A stretch of DNA of 64,000 bases from TOLSYN sp963849065 (lineage in GTDB: Bacteria; Acidobacteriota; Terriglobia; Terriglobales; Acidobacteriaceae), in contig CAWKFM010000003.1 of the NCBI GenBank assembly GCA_963849065.1, positions 1 to 64,000 on the forward strand. The letters run 5' to 3'. The position numbers and the translations under genes were made by a program. Every line of letters starts with the position of its first letter. The first letter of the stretch is position 1. The notes under the pieces were generated by a model. It saw only the letters and a program-made list of their open reading frames with translations, did no database searches and was not told the origin of the DNA. This document shows, piece by piece, positions 1-9,125 of the stretch.

Positions 1-1011
1 CGCCGGGTCCGAGCTGATGGTTTCATTGTTCAGCCGGTTGATGCCGTCGTAGCTCCAGCTCAGCGTCCGTCCGCTCGACTCCACTGCCCCGGTACGAATG
101 CCCGTCAGTCCCAGCGTGTACTTGTAATTGGATACCGGCGACGTGGACAGCTCGGTGAGCCGGTTCAATTGATCGAAGGTGAACGTTGACTGCAAGCCGT
201 TGGGATAGCTGACCGTGGCCACGTTGCTGGCAGGATCGTAGGTATAGGTGGTTGTGTTCTGCCCCGATTGCAGGCGGTTATCTACCACCGTGCTCAGCCG
301 ATCGAGGCTGTCGTAGGTGTAGAAACCGAAACGCCGCCCGCGTTGAGGAGCTGATGGAAGCCACGTGACCCGCCGCGTCGTAAGTATAATGCAACGTGCC
401 CTGCTGCGCCGTGTTCTTCGTGGTCAGCCGGTCTTGGCTGTCGTAGGCGTAGAGTGTAACGCCGCTTGCGTCCGTCATGGAAGAGCGTTTGCCGGTGGCG
501 TGTAGGTGAAGCTCACCGTCGGTTCTCCAAGGCTCGGATCGGGTGTCCGGGTCAGCAGCCGGTTCAGGTCGTCGTAGCTGTAGGTCGTCGTCTTGCCGTT
601 GAAGTGCGTCAGCGAGATCAGATTGCCCGCCGGATCGTACTGCCGCGTCTCGGTCAGCGAGCCGTCGGGGAGGGTCTTGCTGACTGGCTCCATGAGCAGA
701 TTAAAGGCGTTCTGGGTGGTGTGGCCGTTCTCGTCGGTCAGGCCAATGAGGTCTCCGAGGTAGTCGTAGCCATACTGGTTGGTGTTGTTCGACGTGTTAG
801 GGGAATTCGCCTCCACCACCGTCTGCAACTGGTTGGCGGCATCGTAGGTGTACTGCACGGTGTTCCCCGCCTGGTCGATGACGCTGGCAAGGTTGCCGGG
901 GCCGTCGTAGCTGTTGGTAGCCGTGGTCTGGTCCGGGTAAATTGTCGTTGTCAGACGCTTGCGGGCGTCGTATTGGTATTTCGTTGTGTTGCCGTTGGCG
1001 TCGGTGCTCAT
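1..1011 (-). pseudogene. Frameshifted 3' continuation of the RHS/YD-repeat protein gene (partial)
   Basis: On the minus strand this kilobase still encodes YD repeats (for example YQYDARKRL, YTYDAANQL, YSYDDLNRL, SWSYDGINRL), but they lie in successive reading frames. The main frame stops near 1010 (NNKI then TGA) and resumes one base over. A second break near 499 turns the expected TPTGKRSSMTD into TPPANALP-stop. Two more single-base losses near 343 and 321 separate ISSS from GGVSVS and then YTYDSLDRL. The gene runs off the left edge in an open frame. Each break is explained by one missing base, mostly in short homopolymers, so either the gene is recently decayed or the assembly has indels. 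The YD-repeat identity is clear; whether the protein is made is not. Confidence 0.8.
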
Positions 1012-4000
1012 ATTTTGTTGTTCGCGTCGTCGTAGCCGTACTGCATGTTGGCCTGCACGCCCGCAACGGTGATGAGCCTGCCAGCAGCGTCATAGCTGTA
1101 GGTCGTAGTGTGGCCCAGAGCGTCCGTCTCGCTCTGTTTGCGCCCGTCGGCGTAGTAGGCGTAGGTGGTAGTGCTGGCATTTGACGTGCCGTACGCCTTG
1201 GTGACCGCAATCTGCCGGCCGGCCAAGTCGTAGGTGTGGTGCGTAATGTTCCCGGCCTGATCGGTTTCGTTGACCACGTTGTTGCGGAAGTCGTACGTCT
1301 TGGTTGCCGTCGTGGCCGGCTGGGTTGGATAAGTGGTCGTGATCAGCCGGTTTAGAGCGTCGTACTGGTAGGTCGTGACGTTGCCACGAGCATCGGTATC
1401 CGAGATTTTGTTGCCGTTTGCGTCATACTGCGAACTGGTGGTCCGTCCCAGCGGCGCCGCCGTCTGAAGCAGGTTGCCCAAGGCATCGTACTGGTAGCTG
1501 GTGGTGGATGCAGTTCCACCAACACCCGAAGCCGGAGTCGGCGTGGTCATCGAGAGCTTGTTGCCGAGCGAGTTGTAGGTGTAGGAGGTCATGCGCCCGA
1601 GCGCGTCAGTCCTGCTAATCAAGTTGCCGTTCACGTCGTAAGTAAACTGGCTGGCCATAGCGGGCTGCACGGTTAGGTCGTAACCGATTGCCCCGGCCGC
1701 CATCGTACCGTCGTTATTGAAGATGAAACTGACCAGAGTGCCCGCGGTGTCGGTCACACTCTGCGGATTGTAGTTGGCATCGTAGTTGAATGTCCGCACG
1801 TTGCCCAGCTCGTCCGTGGTCGATGTGGGCTCGCTGTATTGGTTGTAAGTCGTACTGCTCGTTGTGTTCTTGCTGGTCGGGGTTGCCGGATACGTCGCCG
1901 ACGTTTTGTTCCCGTTGGAATCGTAGGTGTAGCTGTTGGTGTGGCCCAGCGGGTCGGTAACCGAAATCAGGTCGTGGTTTGCATCGTAGACATTCGTTGT
2001 GGTGTTGCCAAGCGGGTCGGTGGAGCTGAGCAGGTCCCCGTAGCTGTCGTACACCATCGTCGCCGTCCCGACATTTTGATTCGAATCAGCCGGATAGGTA
2101 ACGGTGGTGGTGTTCGTCACCAGGTTGTACGCGTAGCTCGTAGTCTCACCCAGCGCGTCGGTTACGCTCTGCAAGCGCCCATTCAAGGGCAGACCGTTCG
2201 GATCGACATCCGTGGCCGTGTAGTAAGTCGTCACGGGAAGCGAATTCCCGCGAGCATCCGTGCCGCTGAGATACCGATGGTTCGGGTCGTAGGTGTACGT
2301 GCTCGGCTGCGTCGTGTTCGGGTAGGTGACGGACGCAAGATTCCCATTGGAATCATACGAGTACAGGTATACGTTGCCCTGCGGATCCGTAATCTGCGTG
2401 ATGCGATTGCTGGCGTCGCGCACAAAGGGCACGGACAGGCCGGTTGTACTGGTAATGCCGTTCGCGGTGATGGTCAGTCCATTGCCGCTCCGATCCACGA
2501 TCGATTGCAGCGCTCCGCTCGCGCTGATCGTGTATGCGGTTCCGGACGGATCAGTGAAGATGTACCCTGGCGGGTTGTAGAGCCCGCCACCGACGCAATA
2601 CCACAAGGAGCCGTCGGGAAGCACGAGATCGAACAAATCAGCGCAACCTGGGGCCGAATCCGTAAGCGTCCCATAGAAGCCAGGCTCGGGGGTGAAGGCC
2701 ACGGTGTAATAGGGGAGGAACCATCCTCCAAATTGGGGTGTGAGGAAGAATGTCCTCCGTATCCCTCCCAAAGTGAAGGTCACATTGCCTGAGGTGTCCA
2801 CTGTGAGGTTTACATTCGTGCCGAGCGACCAGCCGTAGCCGAAGTCGCTGCTGGTACCTGCATTGAGGCTGTCGTATGTCCGCTGAATGTTGATGGCAAG
2901 TCCGGTGGAAGGGACAACGAGGTCAGTCACGGTTGCTGTGACGCGCCCCGGTTTGTTATTACCAGCAACTGTGACAAAGACAAGACTGTATTCCAGCTGT
3001 CCTGCCGTGTTTGTGGCCTGAAGTTGAATCCAGTACGAGCCGTTGACCAGCGTCGTCGTATCTAGCGTGCCGATCTGGCCAGATCCGGTCGTGTTTGGAT
3101 TCAGAACCGTCACATTATTGACATTGTTCGCAGAATAAAATGTCAGCGTTCCGCTTTCAAGCGTAACTCCGGATGCAAGCGTGATTGGGATCACTCCAGA
3201 AACGGTAGATCCGTAAACCGGACTGCCGATCCACCCTTGTTCCGTTGCTGGAGCAGGGTTCACTGTGACGGGGAACTGCACGGATCCGCTGTTGCCCGAA
3301 GCATCGCTTGCGCTCAGTTGAACTACGTAGTTTCCCATCTGACTGAAGGAAGCGGTTGTTACCGCCTGCTGTGTATTGGCAAACGTCACAGTGCCGGGGC
3401 CGCTGACCTGGCTCCAGGCAATCGTAGGTGTTAAACCCGCACTGTCTGTGACGGTTCCTGTCAATTGGAGAACGTTCGGCAACGTCACGATACTGTCTGC
3501 TGAAATGCCGATGTTGATCGTGCTGCCGCTTCCGCTGGTTATTGTCGTGCTGGACGGCGGAAGAGTCCAGGGAACGCTTACCTGATTGGAGTAGGTCACC
3601 ATGCCACTGAGGTAAGCCACGGCCTGAACCAAAGCGGTACCTGGATTCACATCTTGATAGAGGATCGTCGCATGACCGGTACCATCGGTGGTCCCACTCA
3701 ATTCGAGACCGTCAACTCCGGTGACGACCAGACTCACGCCAACATTAGGTACCGGAGCTCCTGTAGCATCACTTGCAAGTACGGTAAACGCCTGTTGACC
3801 TCCCGCCGGCAGAGGCTGAACCGAATTCGGAGTAAGAGTAAGCGATCCAGTCGGTGGAATGCCTGTTGGGTTTGTGGCTCCGCTGGTCATGGTCAACACC
3901 AGTGCGCCGTCACAGCACTCCGAATAATCAACCTCGTACGGGTAAACACCCGGAGCCGGGAAGTGTACAACCACTTGATTGCCGACAGGAGCAGTGGGCA

Positions 4001-6839
4001 CGTCATAGCCGCCAATGGAAGGATATTGAGAAAATGCAGTCACACTTGGCATATCCAAGTCGGAACCGCTCACCCGTGTTGCTCCATTGCCGATACCAAA
4101 CACAAACCCGTCGTCATCGTAGAAATTAAATACCACGTCACCCGCACTGGCCACCGTATAGGAGCCAAACAGAGCGACTTGGAAAGTTTCCATGGGTCCC
4201 ACGCCCGCCTGGTAACCATTCCCCTGGGCTACGATGGTGCCAGTGAAGTTTCCATTTAAATCCGTAGTGACATCCGTAAACGGCCGTGAACTTATATTCA
4301 CAGCAGACGTGTTACCCGGAATGGTTCCCGCCGGTGGGTTAAAGTTGATGACTGGGAACGACTGAACGAACACAGGTGTTGCGGTCGGAAGCGTGTCGAA
4401 ACATCCACATCCGTCAGACAGGAAGAACTCTCCAAGCACCGTTGTTGTCGAGATTGCCTGCACAGGCACAATCCAGACAGCCGAGACCGTATTCGAAATC
4501 ACCTGCTCGCCGCTGACGTTTGCCGTTGCCTGGATAGTGTCATTGCCGCTTTGGGCTCCCGTATAGGTATACGAGGCATTGCCATTGACATCTGTTGTGC
4601 CGCTGCCACTATTGCTGTTCATACCAACGACGGTGAAGGTCACAACCTCACCGGGTATCGGCGTTCCACCTTGATTCTTCAAGGTGACTACAAACGTCTC
4701 GGAGCTTCCGGTTACGTAAGGAGGCTGAGCGGTCGCGGTTAGAGTGAGCGTTGGATTCGCGAATTCAGGTAACAACGTCACAAGGGCAGTGCCTGTAGAT
4801 GTTCCGTTCTCCTGGCTGGTCGCGGTGATTGTCACCGTCTGCTGGGTTGAGATTGCGCCCGGCGCCGTATACAGCCCTGCCGTGCTGATCGTACCCGTCC
4901 CGGCTGGGCTGATTGTCCAAGTCACGGCAGTATTGTTGGTGTTGGTTACGCTGGCGGAGAACTGCTGCGTCTGGCCACCATAGAGCGCCGTACTGGGCGG
5001 AGTTACACTCACAGCCACAGGGGTACTGTTCACCGTCAGACTGACCGTGGCCGTGGCAGTGTTATAGTCGGTCGTGTTGGTGGGTGTAAAGGTCACTGAA
5101 AGCGTCTGCACTCCGGCTGGCAACACCGCCCCTGACGCCGGCGAGTAAACGAACGTGCCAGGAACGCTTGCCGTTGCATCGAGCTGCGTTGCACTCAGTG
5201 CCGTTCCATAGCTGATGGCCGCAGGCGTGGCCCAAGTGATGACCGGTGTCGCGTCGCCTACCGTCAGACTGACCGTGGCCGTGGCAGTGTTATAGTCGGT
5301 CGTGTTGGTGGGTGTAAAGGTCACTGAAAGCGTCTGCACTCCGGCTGGCAACACCGCCCCTGACGCCGGAGAGTAAACGAACGTGCCAGGAACGCTGGCC
5401 GTTGCATTTAGCTGCGTCGCGCTCAGCGCCGTGCCATAGGTAATCGCCGCAGGAGTCGCCCACGTGATGACCGGCGTCGCGTCATTCACCGCGAGAGAGA
5501 CCGTTGCCGTGGCGGTGTTGTAATCGGTCGTGTTGGTGGGCGTGAAGGTCACCGAAAGCGTCTGAGATCCGGCTGCCAACACCGCGCCGGCGGCTGGCGA
5601 GTAAACGAACGTGCCTGGCACGCTGGCCGTTGCATCCAACTGCGTCGCACTCAGTGCGGTGCCATACGTAATCGCCGCTGGCGTCGCCCATGTGATGGTC
5701 GGCGTAGTCTTTGGCATCAAGCTTACCGTGGACGAAGCCGATGCAGTTGTGCTGGCCTGACTGGTCGCGGTGACGGTCACCGTCTGCTGCGTAGAGATCG
5801 TTGCCGGGGCGGTGTATAGGCCTGACGAGTTGATGGTGCCAGTCCCCGTCGGACTGATCGTCCAGGTCACCGCTGTGTTAGTGGTGTTTGCCACGGTGGC
5901 GGTAAACTGCTGGGTTTGCCCGCCATAGAGAGTTGCGCTGGCAGGAGTCACGCTTACCGACACAGGCGGCTGTAGCGGTGAACCACCAGAGCACCCGTTC
6001 CCGAGTGCCGCGGCACCCGTCAGCGAAATGGTATCGGCTACGAGGATCAAGCAATTGTTTCCAGCCTGAGCTCCTGCCATCGTCAGCGCGGTTGTTGGAA
6101 AGTACAGAACGCCTTGGAATGAGGAAGTCGAGGCACCAGTTTCCGAACTAGCCGCTTTCCCTGTGCCAATTCCAGGATCTTGGTAAAAAAGAATGCCGTT
6201 ATAAGAACCGCTGGTGGGAGCGGACACGGTCGCGACAACCGAACTGCTGATCGACAACGGACCGTAGTTATAGCCAAGCCCCTGTGTCAGAAAGAATGTT
6301 ACGCCGGTTCCTTTAAGAATGCTCGCCCCCGTCACATTCAATCCACCGCCCATGAGAATGTAGGTTCCCGGATTGAAGGTGACATTTGTAGCGCCGCTGA
6401 TTGTGATGCCGTTGCAGTAAGTACCCGGATTCAATGTGGACGAGCCTGTGGTTACACTGAAGTTTGTATGATTGCAAGTTGTGCTAACGGGCGGAACCAA
6501 GAACGTCAACGGATTCGACTGATATGTGGATTTGGTCGTTGGAGTCGGCGTAAATGACACCGCGCCCGAGGTGGTATATCCCCCCACCACATCAAAATAC
6601 TTGGCGGTGAAGCTACCGCTGCCTGAAAAACTCAGAGCCGTACTGCTCGATGAATCCACAACCACGCCGCAACTGGGAGCATTGATAATGATTGCGCCAT
6701 TGATATTCAGGGCTTTCGACGCCGTTTGATCCAATGCGTAAATGCACTGGTCGTAGGTCGGCGTCGAGGCAAGCGCTTGATGCGGGTGGAACAACAAGGC
6801 GAATGAAAATACGAATAGAGCAAGGCGTCGGATATTCAT
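1008..6839 (-). CDS. Secreted TadG-like / Ig-repeat / RHS (YD-repeat) giant protein, N-terminal part
   Basis: About 1943 aa before the first frameshift. I chose the ATG at 6839 because GGAG lies 9 nt upstream and it begins a signal peptide (MNIRRLALFVFSFALLF...QALA); an in-frame start at 6911 lacks this. After the signal comes a module like the C-terminal part of acidobacterial TadG-like proteins (CIYALDQTASKAL, SCGVVVDSSSSTAL), then a BIG-type Ig domain (VSVTPASATLYGGQTQQF), three MBG-like repeats of 76 aa (ITWATPAAITYGTALSATQL), a second BIG domain, a Big_1-like domain (VVTFTVVGMNSNSGSG), a PA14-like stretch (YDDDGFVFGIGNGA), further Ig-like segments and, from about residue 1280, RHS core and many YD repeats. 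RHS proteins wrap into a shell that can carry a C-terminal toxin; that end lies outside the window. Probably exported and surface-bound; function inferred. Confidence 0.85.
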   Translation of the reverse strand: MNIRRLALFVFSFALLFHPHQALASTPTYDQCIYALDQTASKALNINGAIIINAPSCGVVVDSSSSTALSFSGSGSFTAKYFDVVGGYTTSGAVSFTPTPTTKSTYQSNPLTFLVPPVSTTCNHTNFSVTTGSSTLNPGTYCNGITISGATNVTFNPGTYILMGGGLNVTGASILKGTGVTFFLTQGLGYNYGPLSISSSVVATVSAPTSGSYNGILFYQDPGIGTGKAASSETGASTSSFQGVLYFPTTALTMAGAQAGNNCLILVADTISLTGAAALGNGCSGGSPLQPPVSVSVTPASATLYGGQTQQFTATVANTTNTAVTWTISPTGTGTINSSGLYTAPATISTQQTVTVTATSQASTTASASSTVSLMPKTTPTITWATPAAITYGTALSATQLDATASVPGTFVYSPAAGAVLAAGSQTLSVTFTPTNTTDYNTATATVSLAVNDATPVITWATPAAITYGTALSATQLNATASVPGTFVYSPASGAVLPAGVQTLSVTFTPTNTTDYNTATATVSLTVGDATPVITWATPAAISYGTALSATQLDATASVPGTFVYSPASGAVLPAGVQTLSVTFTPTNTTDYNTATATVSLTVNSTPVAVSVTPPSTALYGGQTQQFSASVTNTNNTAVTWTISPAGTGTISTAGLYTAPGAISTQQTVTITATSQENGTSTGTALVTLLPEFANPTLTLTATAQPPYVTGSSETFVVTLKNQGGTPIPGEVVTFTVVGMNSNSGSGTTDVNGNASYTYTGAQSGNDTIQATANVSGEQVISNTVSAVWIVPVQAISTTTVLGEFFLSDGCGCFDTLPTATPVFVQSFPVINFNPPAGTIPGNTSAVNISSRPFTDVTTDLNGNFTGTIVAQGNGYQAGVGPMETFQVALFGSYTVASAGDVVFNFYDDDGFVFGIGNGATRVSGSDLDMPSVTAFSQYPSIGGYDVPTAPVGNQVVVHFPAPGVYPYEVDYSECCDGALVLTMTSGATNPTGIPPTGSLTLTPNSVQPLPAGGQQAFTVLASDATGAPVPNVGVSLVVTGVDGLELSGTTDGTGHATILYQDVNPGTALVQAVAYLSGMVTYSNQVSVPWTLPPSSTTITSGSGSTINIGISADSIVTLPNVLQLTGTVTDSAGLTPTIAWSQVSGPGTVTFANTQQAVTTASFSQMGNYVVQLSASDASGNSGSVQFPVTVNPAPATEQGWIGSPVYGSTVSGVIPITLASGVTLESGTLTFYSANNVNNVTVLNPNTTGSGQIGTLDTTTLVNGSYWIQLQATNTAGQLEYSLVFVTVAGNNKPGRVTATVTDLVVPSTGLAINIQRTYDSLNAGTSSDFGYGWSLGTNVNLTVDTSGNVTFTLGGIRRTFFLTPQFGGWFLPYYTVAFTPEPGFYGTLTDSAPGCADLFDLVLPDGSLWYCVGGGLYNPPGYIFTDPSGTAYTISASGALQSIVDRSGNGLTITANGITSTTGLSVPFVRDASNRITQITDPQGNVYLYSYDSNGNLASVTYPNTTQPSTYTYDPNHRYLSGTDARGNSLPVTTYYTATDVDPNGLPLNGRLQSVTDALGETTSYAYNLVTNTTTVTYPADSNQNVGTATMVYDSYGDLLSSTDPLGNTTTNVYDANHDLISVTDPLGHTNSYTYDSNGNKTSATYPATPTSKNTTSSTTYNQYSEPTSTTDELGNVRTFNYDANYNPQSVTDTAGTLVSFIFNNDGTMAAGAIGYDLTVQPAMASQFTYDVNGNLISRTDALGRMTSYTYNSLGNKLSMTTPTPASGVGGTASTTSYQYDALGNLLQTAAPLGRTTSSQYDANGNKISDTDARGNVTTYQYDALNRLITTTYPTQPATTATKTYDFRNNVVNETDQAGNITHHTYDLAGRQIAVTKAYGTSNASTTTYAYYADGRKQSETDALGHTTTYSYDAAGRLITVAGVQANMQYGYDDANNKI
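5033..5716 (-). repeat. Three tandem 228-bp MBG-type Ig repeats inside the RHS gene
   Basis: The plus-strand string starting CCGTCAGACTGACCGTGG recurs at 5033 and 5261, exactly 228 bp apart, and a more diverged third unit starts near 5489. Each unit codes for 76 aa ending in SVTFTPTNTTDYNTATATVS. The first two units are nearly identical at DNA level for more than 100 bp, which points to recent duplication or gene conversion within the gene. Confidence 0.85.
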
Positions 6840-6907
6840 GTCGGGGCTCCACATCTTTTTTACGTCGGAACTTGTCTTGGGAAGGCGCATCAAGGCTCGT
6901 TTTGTCA

Positions 6908-7228
6908 TCACATACCTGCCTGGTAATGGTTGCTTCTGCAGTTCGCAATAGAGTGCACCGGCGCGTATGGCTTGGAACCGAATGGCGCGCTGTTGATCTG
7001 GATTCCGGTAGCTCTCGCGGCGCGACCGCTCGATTCAACAACACCTCCACAATCGATGTGCATCGACTGTGCGTTTGAGATCTCGAATGCGTGGTCCGCC
7101 GAATGATCGAGATCGTAAAGACACGCGCCCTGCGACACGTTGGCCGCAGAAGCCATGAGTCCATCTATCTGAATGAGAAATGCGGCTTGAGACAGAAGTA
7201 CGATTCTGGCGGAATGGCAGACGTTCAT
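6908..7228 (-). CDS. Truncated TadG-like N-terminal module upstream of the RHS gene
   Basis: 106 aa from an ATG preceded by GAGGAG at short spacing. After a hydrophobic start (MNVCHSARIVLLSQAAFLIQ) the segment ACLYDLDHSADHAFEI...CGGVVESS aligns by eye with CIYALDQTASKALNI...CGVVVDSS at the start of the neighbouring RHS protein, so the two are paralogous. It then loses similarity and ends just before the RHS gene. It could be a broken duplicate or an in-frame upstream leader ORF. Function unknown; coding status uncertain. Confidence 0.4.
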   Translation of the reverse strand: MNVCHSARIVLLSQAAFLIQIDGLMASAANVSQGACLYDLDHSADHAFEISNAQSMHIDCGGVVESSGRAARATGIQINSAPFGSKPYAPVHSIANCRSNHYQAGM

Positions 7229-7264
7229 TCGCTCCTCGCAGCCTGGGCCTAGGAAGAGACGCAC

Positions 7265-7988
7265 CTATGAAAGAGGTGCGCGTGCTGATTTTCCATCCCG
7301 GCTCTTACAACTAATTGTGTTTTTATCCTTGTACTGCGCTGGCGTGAAAAACTAAAGCGCCAGTACTTGTGGCCAGACAGAACGTTAGCCGACGGATATG
7401 GTAGCTACCTTCACCCGCTTATTCCTGATTCCATTGATTCCAAAAAGAGCAGCGAAATGTAGCAAGTTTTAAATACGGAGGCAGAGTAGCTCAACCTTTT
7501 TGATCTGGCAAGTGGTCGTGCGTTGTTTCTTTTTCGTTTCTTGCCGGCTTTTCATTACTTCTTGTTACAAAAACGGAACACTTAAAAACAGAGCTGGTTA
7601 ATCGCCAGCTACAAAATAGAATATTGGCGGTAAATCTCGCATTTACTGTTCTGTTTTCGTAACAAGCTCCATTGCCATGTCTCTAAGTTAAAGGCGCGTA
7701 AATTATTGGATTCATCACGGGAGAAAGTTGAAAATTGGCCGCGATCATCGCCGCTGTCGATTTTCGCAGTGTACTCAGCGACGAGGATTTGGGGCGTGTG
7801 CTGGCTTTTACACTGGAGTCGTCCATACTGATGACACGCACTGGTCCGCGCGCTCAATGGCCAGGCTCAGGGAATTGAGTTCCTCGATCGCGGTCTCGTT
7901 CGCCCGCCACCATCAGAGGAGCGGCTGGGTACCTGGTCGGCTAGAGCGCGAATCACACCTTTACAACCATATCCTGGCCGCTACTGAT
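7265..7988. other. Gene-poor, AT-rich spacer
   Basis: About 720 bases with no convincing gene on either strand; the ORFs present (up to 100 aa) have no recognisable domain and no good start. A short dyad lies at 7260-7279 (CGCACCT / AGGTGCG) and a hairpin-forming stretch at about 7332-7366 (CTGGCG / CGCCAG). The area upstream of 7228 probably carries the promoter of the TadG-like/RHS genes, but I cannot place it. Confidence 0.5.
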
Positions 7989-8029
7989 TACAACCATAAG
8001 TTGGCCATTCTGGCCATCTTATGGTTGTA
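7989..8029. repeat. 41-nt near-perfect inverted repeat
   Basis: Left arm 7989-8007 (TACAACCATAAGTTGGCCA) pairs with right arm 8011-8029 at 18 of 19 positions, with a TTC loop; the single mismatch is T8001/T8017. A partial direct copy of the left arm (ACAACCAT.TCCTGGCC) lies just before, at about 7963-7979. The repeat sits 16 nt beyond the stop codon of the minus-strand gene at 8046. It may be a bidirectional terminator, though it lacks a T run, or a protein-binding or recombination site. Confidence 0.75.
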
Positions 8030-8045
8030 GTGTCAGAGAGATTTG

Positions 8046-9083
8046 TCATGATGCCATTAGCTCCATGTAGTCCTGCATGCGCGCAACGATTTGGTCGGCT
8101 TCGGGTGCTGGCGCGGGTTGGGGTGCCGGATCGGTTGGCTCCGGATCGGACATCTGGACCACCACGGCGGCCACTGATTCCGCTGTTCCGGAAACATGGA
8201 CGATGGCAGCAGATTCATCCGAGGCGTCAAAGCCGCGATCTTTCATCGCTTGCTTGATCTTGGCTGTGAGTTCGTTTGCAATTCCCGCCGCCCGAGTACG
8301 CGCCGCGGGATGCTGGGCGAGGTCCTGGCGGGTAAAGCTGGAGAGCCGGGAGTTGGTCTCCTGCGCGAGCGCCGTGAGTTCTTCGTCGTTCGTTACGTTC
8401 AACCGCGGAACGAGATCGGCAATTTCCGTTACGTTGCGCAGCGTAGACGTATGCAAACGGGCCTTCGGCCGCTCCAATTGCGAGGCGAGGTGGGCGACCG
8501 CCTGCATGAGACGCGACCACAGCTCAGATGTGGCGCGCGTGAGGGACTGCTTCACCTGCTGATCTATCTCGCGGGCAACACGAGCCTTCTCCTCCGCACC
8601 AAGCGTGACGCGGAAGTCCTCGCCACAGGGTATGGGGAGAATGTCGGTCGTCAGGTCGAACTTCTCAGTGAGCTGCGACCAGTCCGGATAATCGCTATCG
8701 CGGTACAGAAGGCCAAGGCTGTTGCGGGCCTGTTCGCGATAGGTTGGATAGGCGTCGAGAAACTCTCGCACCAGCTGTTGGTACGCCGTCTTGAATTCGC
8801 TCATCTGGTTGGTGAACTCGAAGTAGAGATGAGAGGGGAGCAAACGGTAGCCCTCGTCCGACCAGGGCAAAGTCACCTTGTAGAAGTACTGGCGGATCTG
8901 GCCGGCAAGGGTGCGCAGTTCCTCCAGCTTTTCGGCCTGGTCGAGCAGGTGCTTGTTGTAGCGGCCGGCATTTGTGTTTGCTTCGTGGGACTGCGCCACT
9001 TCCTCAGACACGCGACGGTCGTGCTTACGCGCTGTCCATAGCGTGATATGAAGAGAAATTAACATTGCTTTGTCGGAAATCAT
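8046..9083 (-). CDS. DUF3150-like protein paired with a MoxR ATPase
   Basis: 345 aa, preceded by GGAGGTG. The N-terminus (MISDKAMLISLHITLWTARK followed by DRRVSEEVAQSH and AGRYNKHLL) resembles phage- and element-borne proteins annotated as DUF3150, which commonly sit next to a MoxR-type AAA+ ATPase, as here. The rest is mostly helical and charged, with a Pro/Ala-rich linker near residues 312-330. No catalytic motif is visible. It is transcribed in the same direction as the ATPase, 42 nt downstream of it. Family assignment rests on recall of the N-terminal pattern and is moderate; function unknown. Confidence 0.6.
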   Translation of the reverse strand: MISDKAMLISLHITLWTARKHDRRVSEEVAQSHEANTNAGRYNKHLLDQAEKLEELRTLAGQIRQYFYKVTLPWSDEGYRLLPSHLYFEFTNQMSEFKTAYQQLVREFLDAYPTYREQARNSLGLLYRDSDYPDWSQLTEKFDLTTDILPIPCGEDFRVTLGAEEKARVAREIDQQVKQSLTRATSELWSRLMQAVAHLASQLERPKARLHTSTLRNVTEIADLVPRLNVTNDEELTALAQETNSRLSSFTRQDLAQHPAARTRAAGIANELTAKIKQAMKDRGFDASDESAAIVHVSGTAESVAAVVVQMSDPEPTDPAPQPAPAPEADQIVARMQDYMELMAS

Positions 9084-9125
9084 TTCGTTTCACACCTCCA
9101 GACGTAACCCCGGATCGGTCCAGGG

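Noticed and set aside
466..2792. Long plus-strand ORFs (up to 317 aa) opposite the RHS gene
   Set aside because: They mirror the codon periodicity of the YD repeats, overlap an obvious coding strand and show no domain.
7260..7279. 7-bp stem CGCACCT/AGGTGCG near the TadG-like gene
   Set aside because: Small, without T tract; could be chance. Mentioned only in the spacer entry.
7728..8030. Plus-strand ORF of 100 aa in the spacer
   Set aside because: No domain, poor start, and its end is made by the inverted repeat at 7989-8029.
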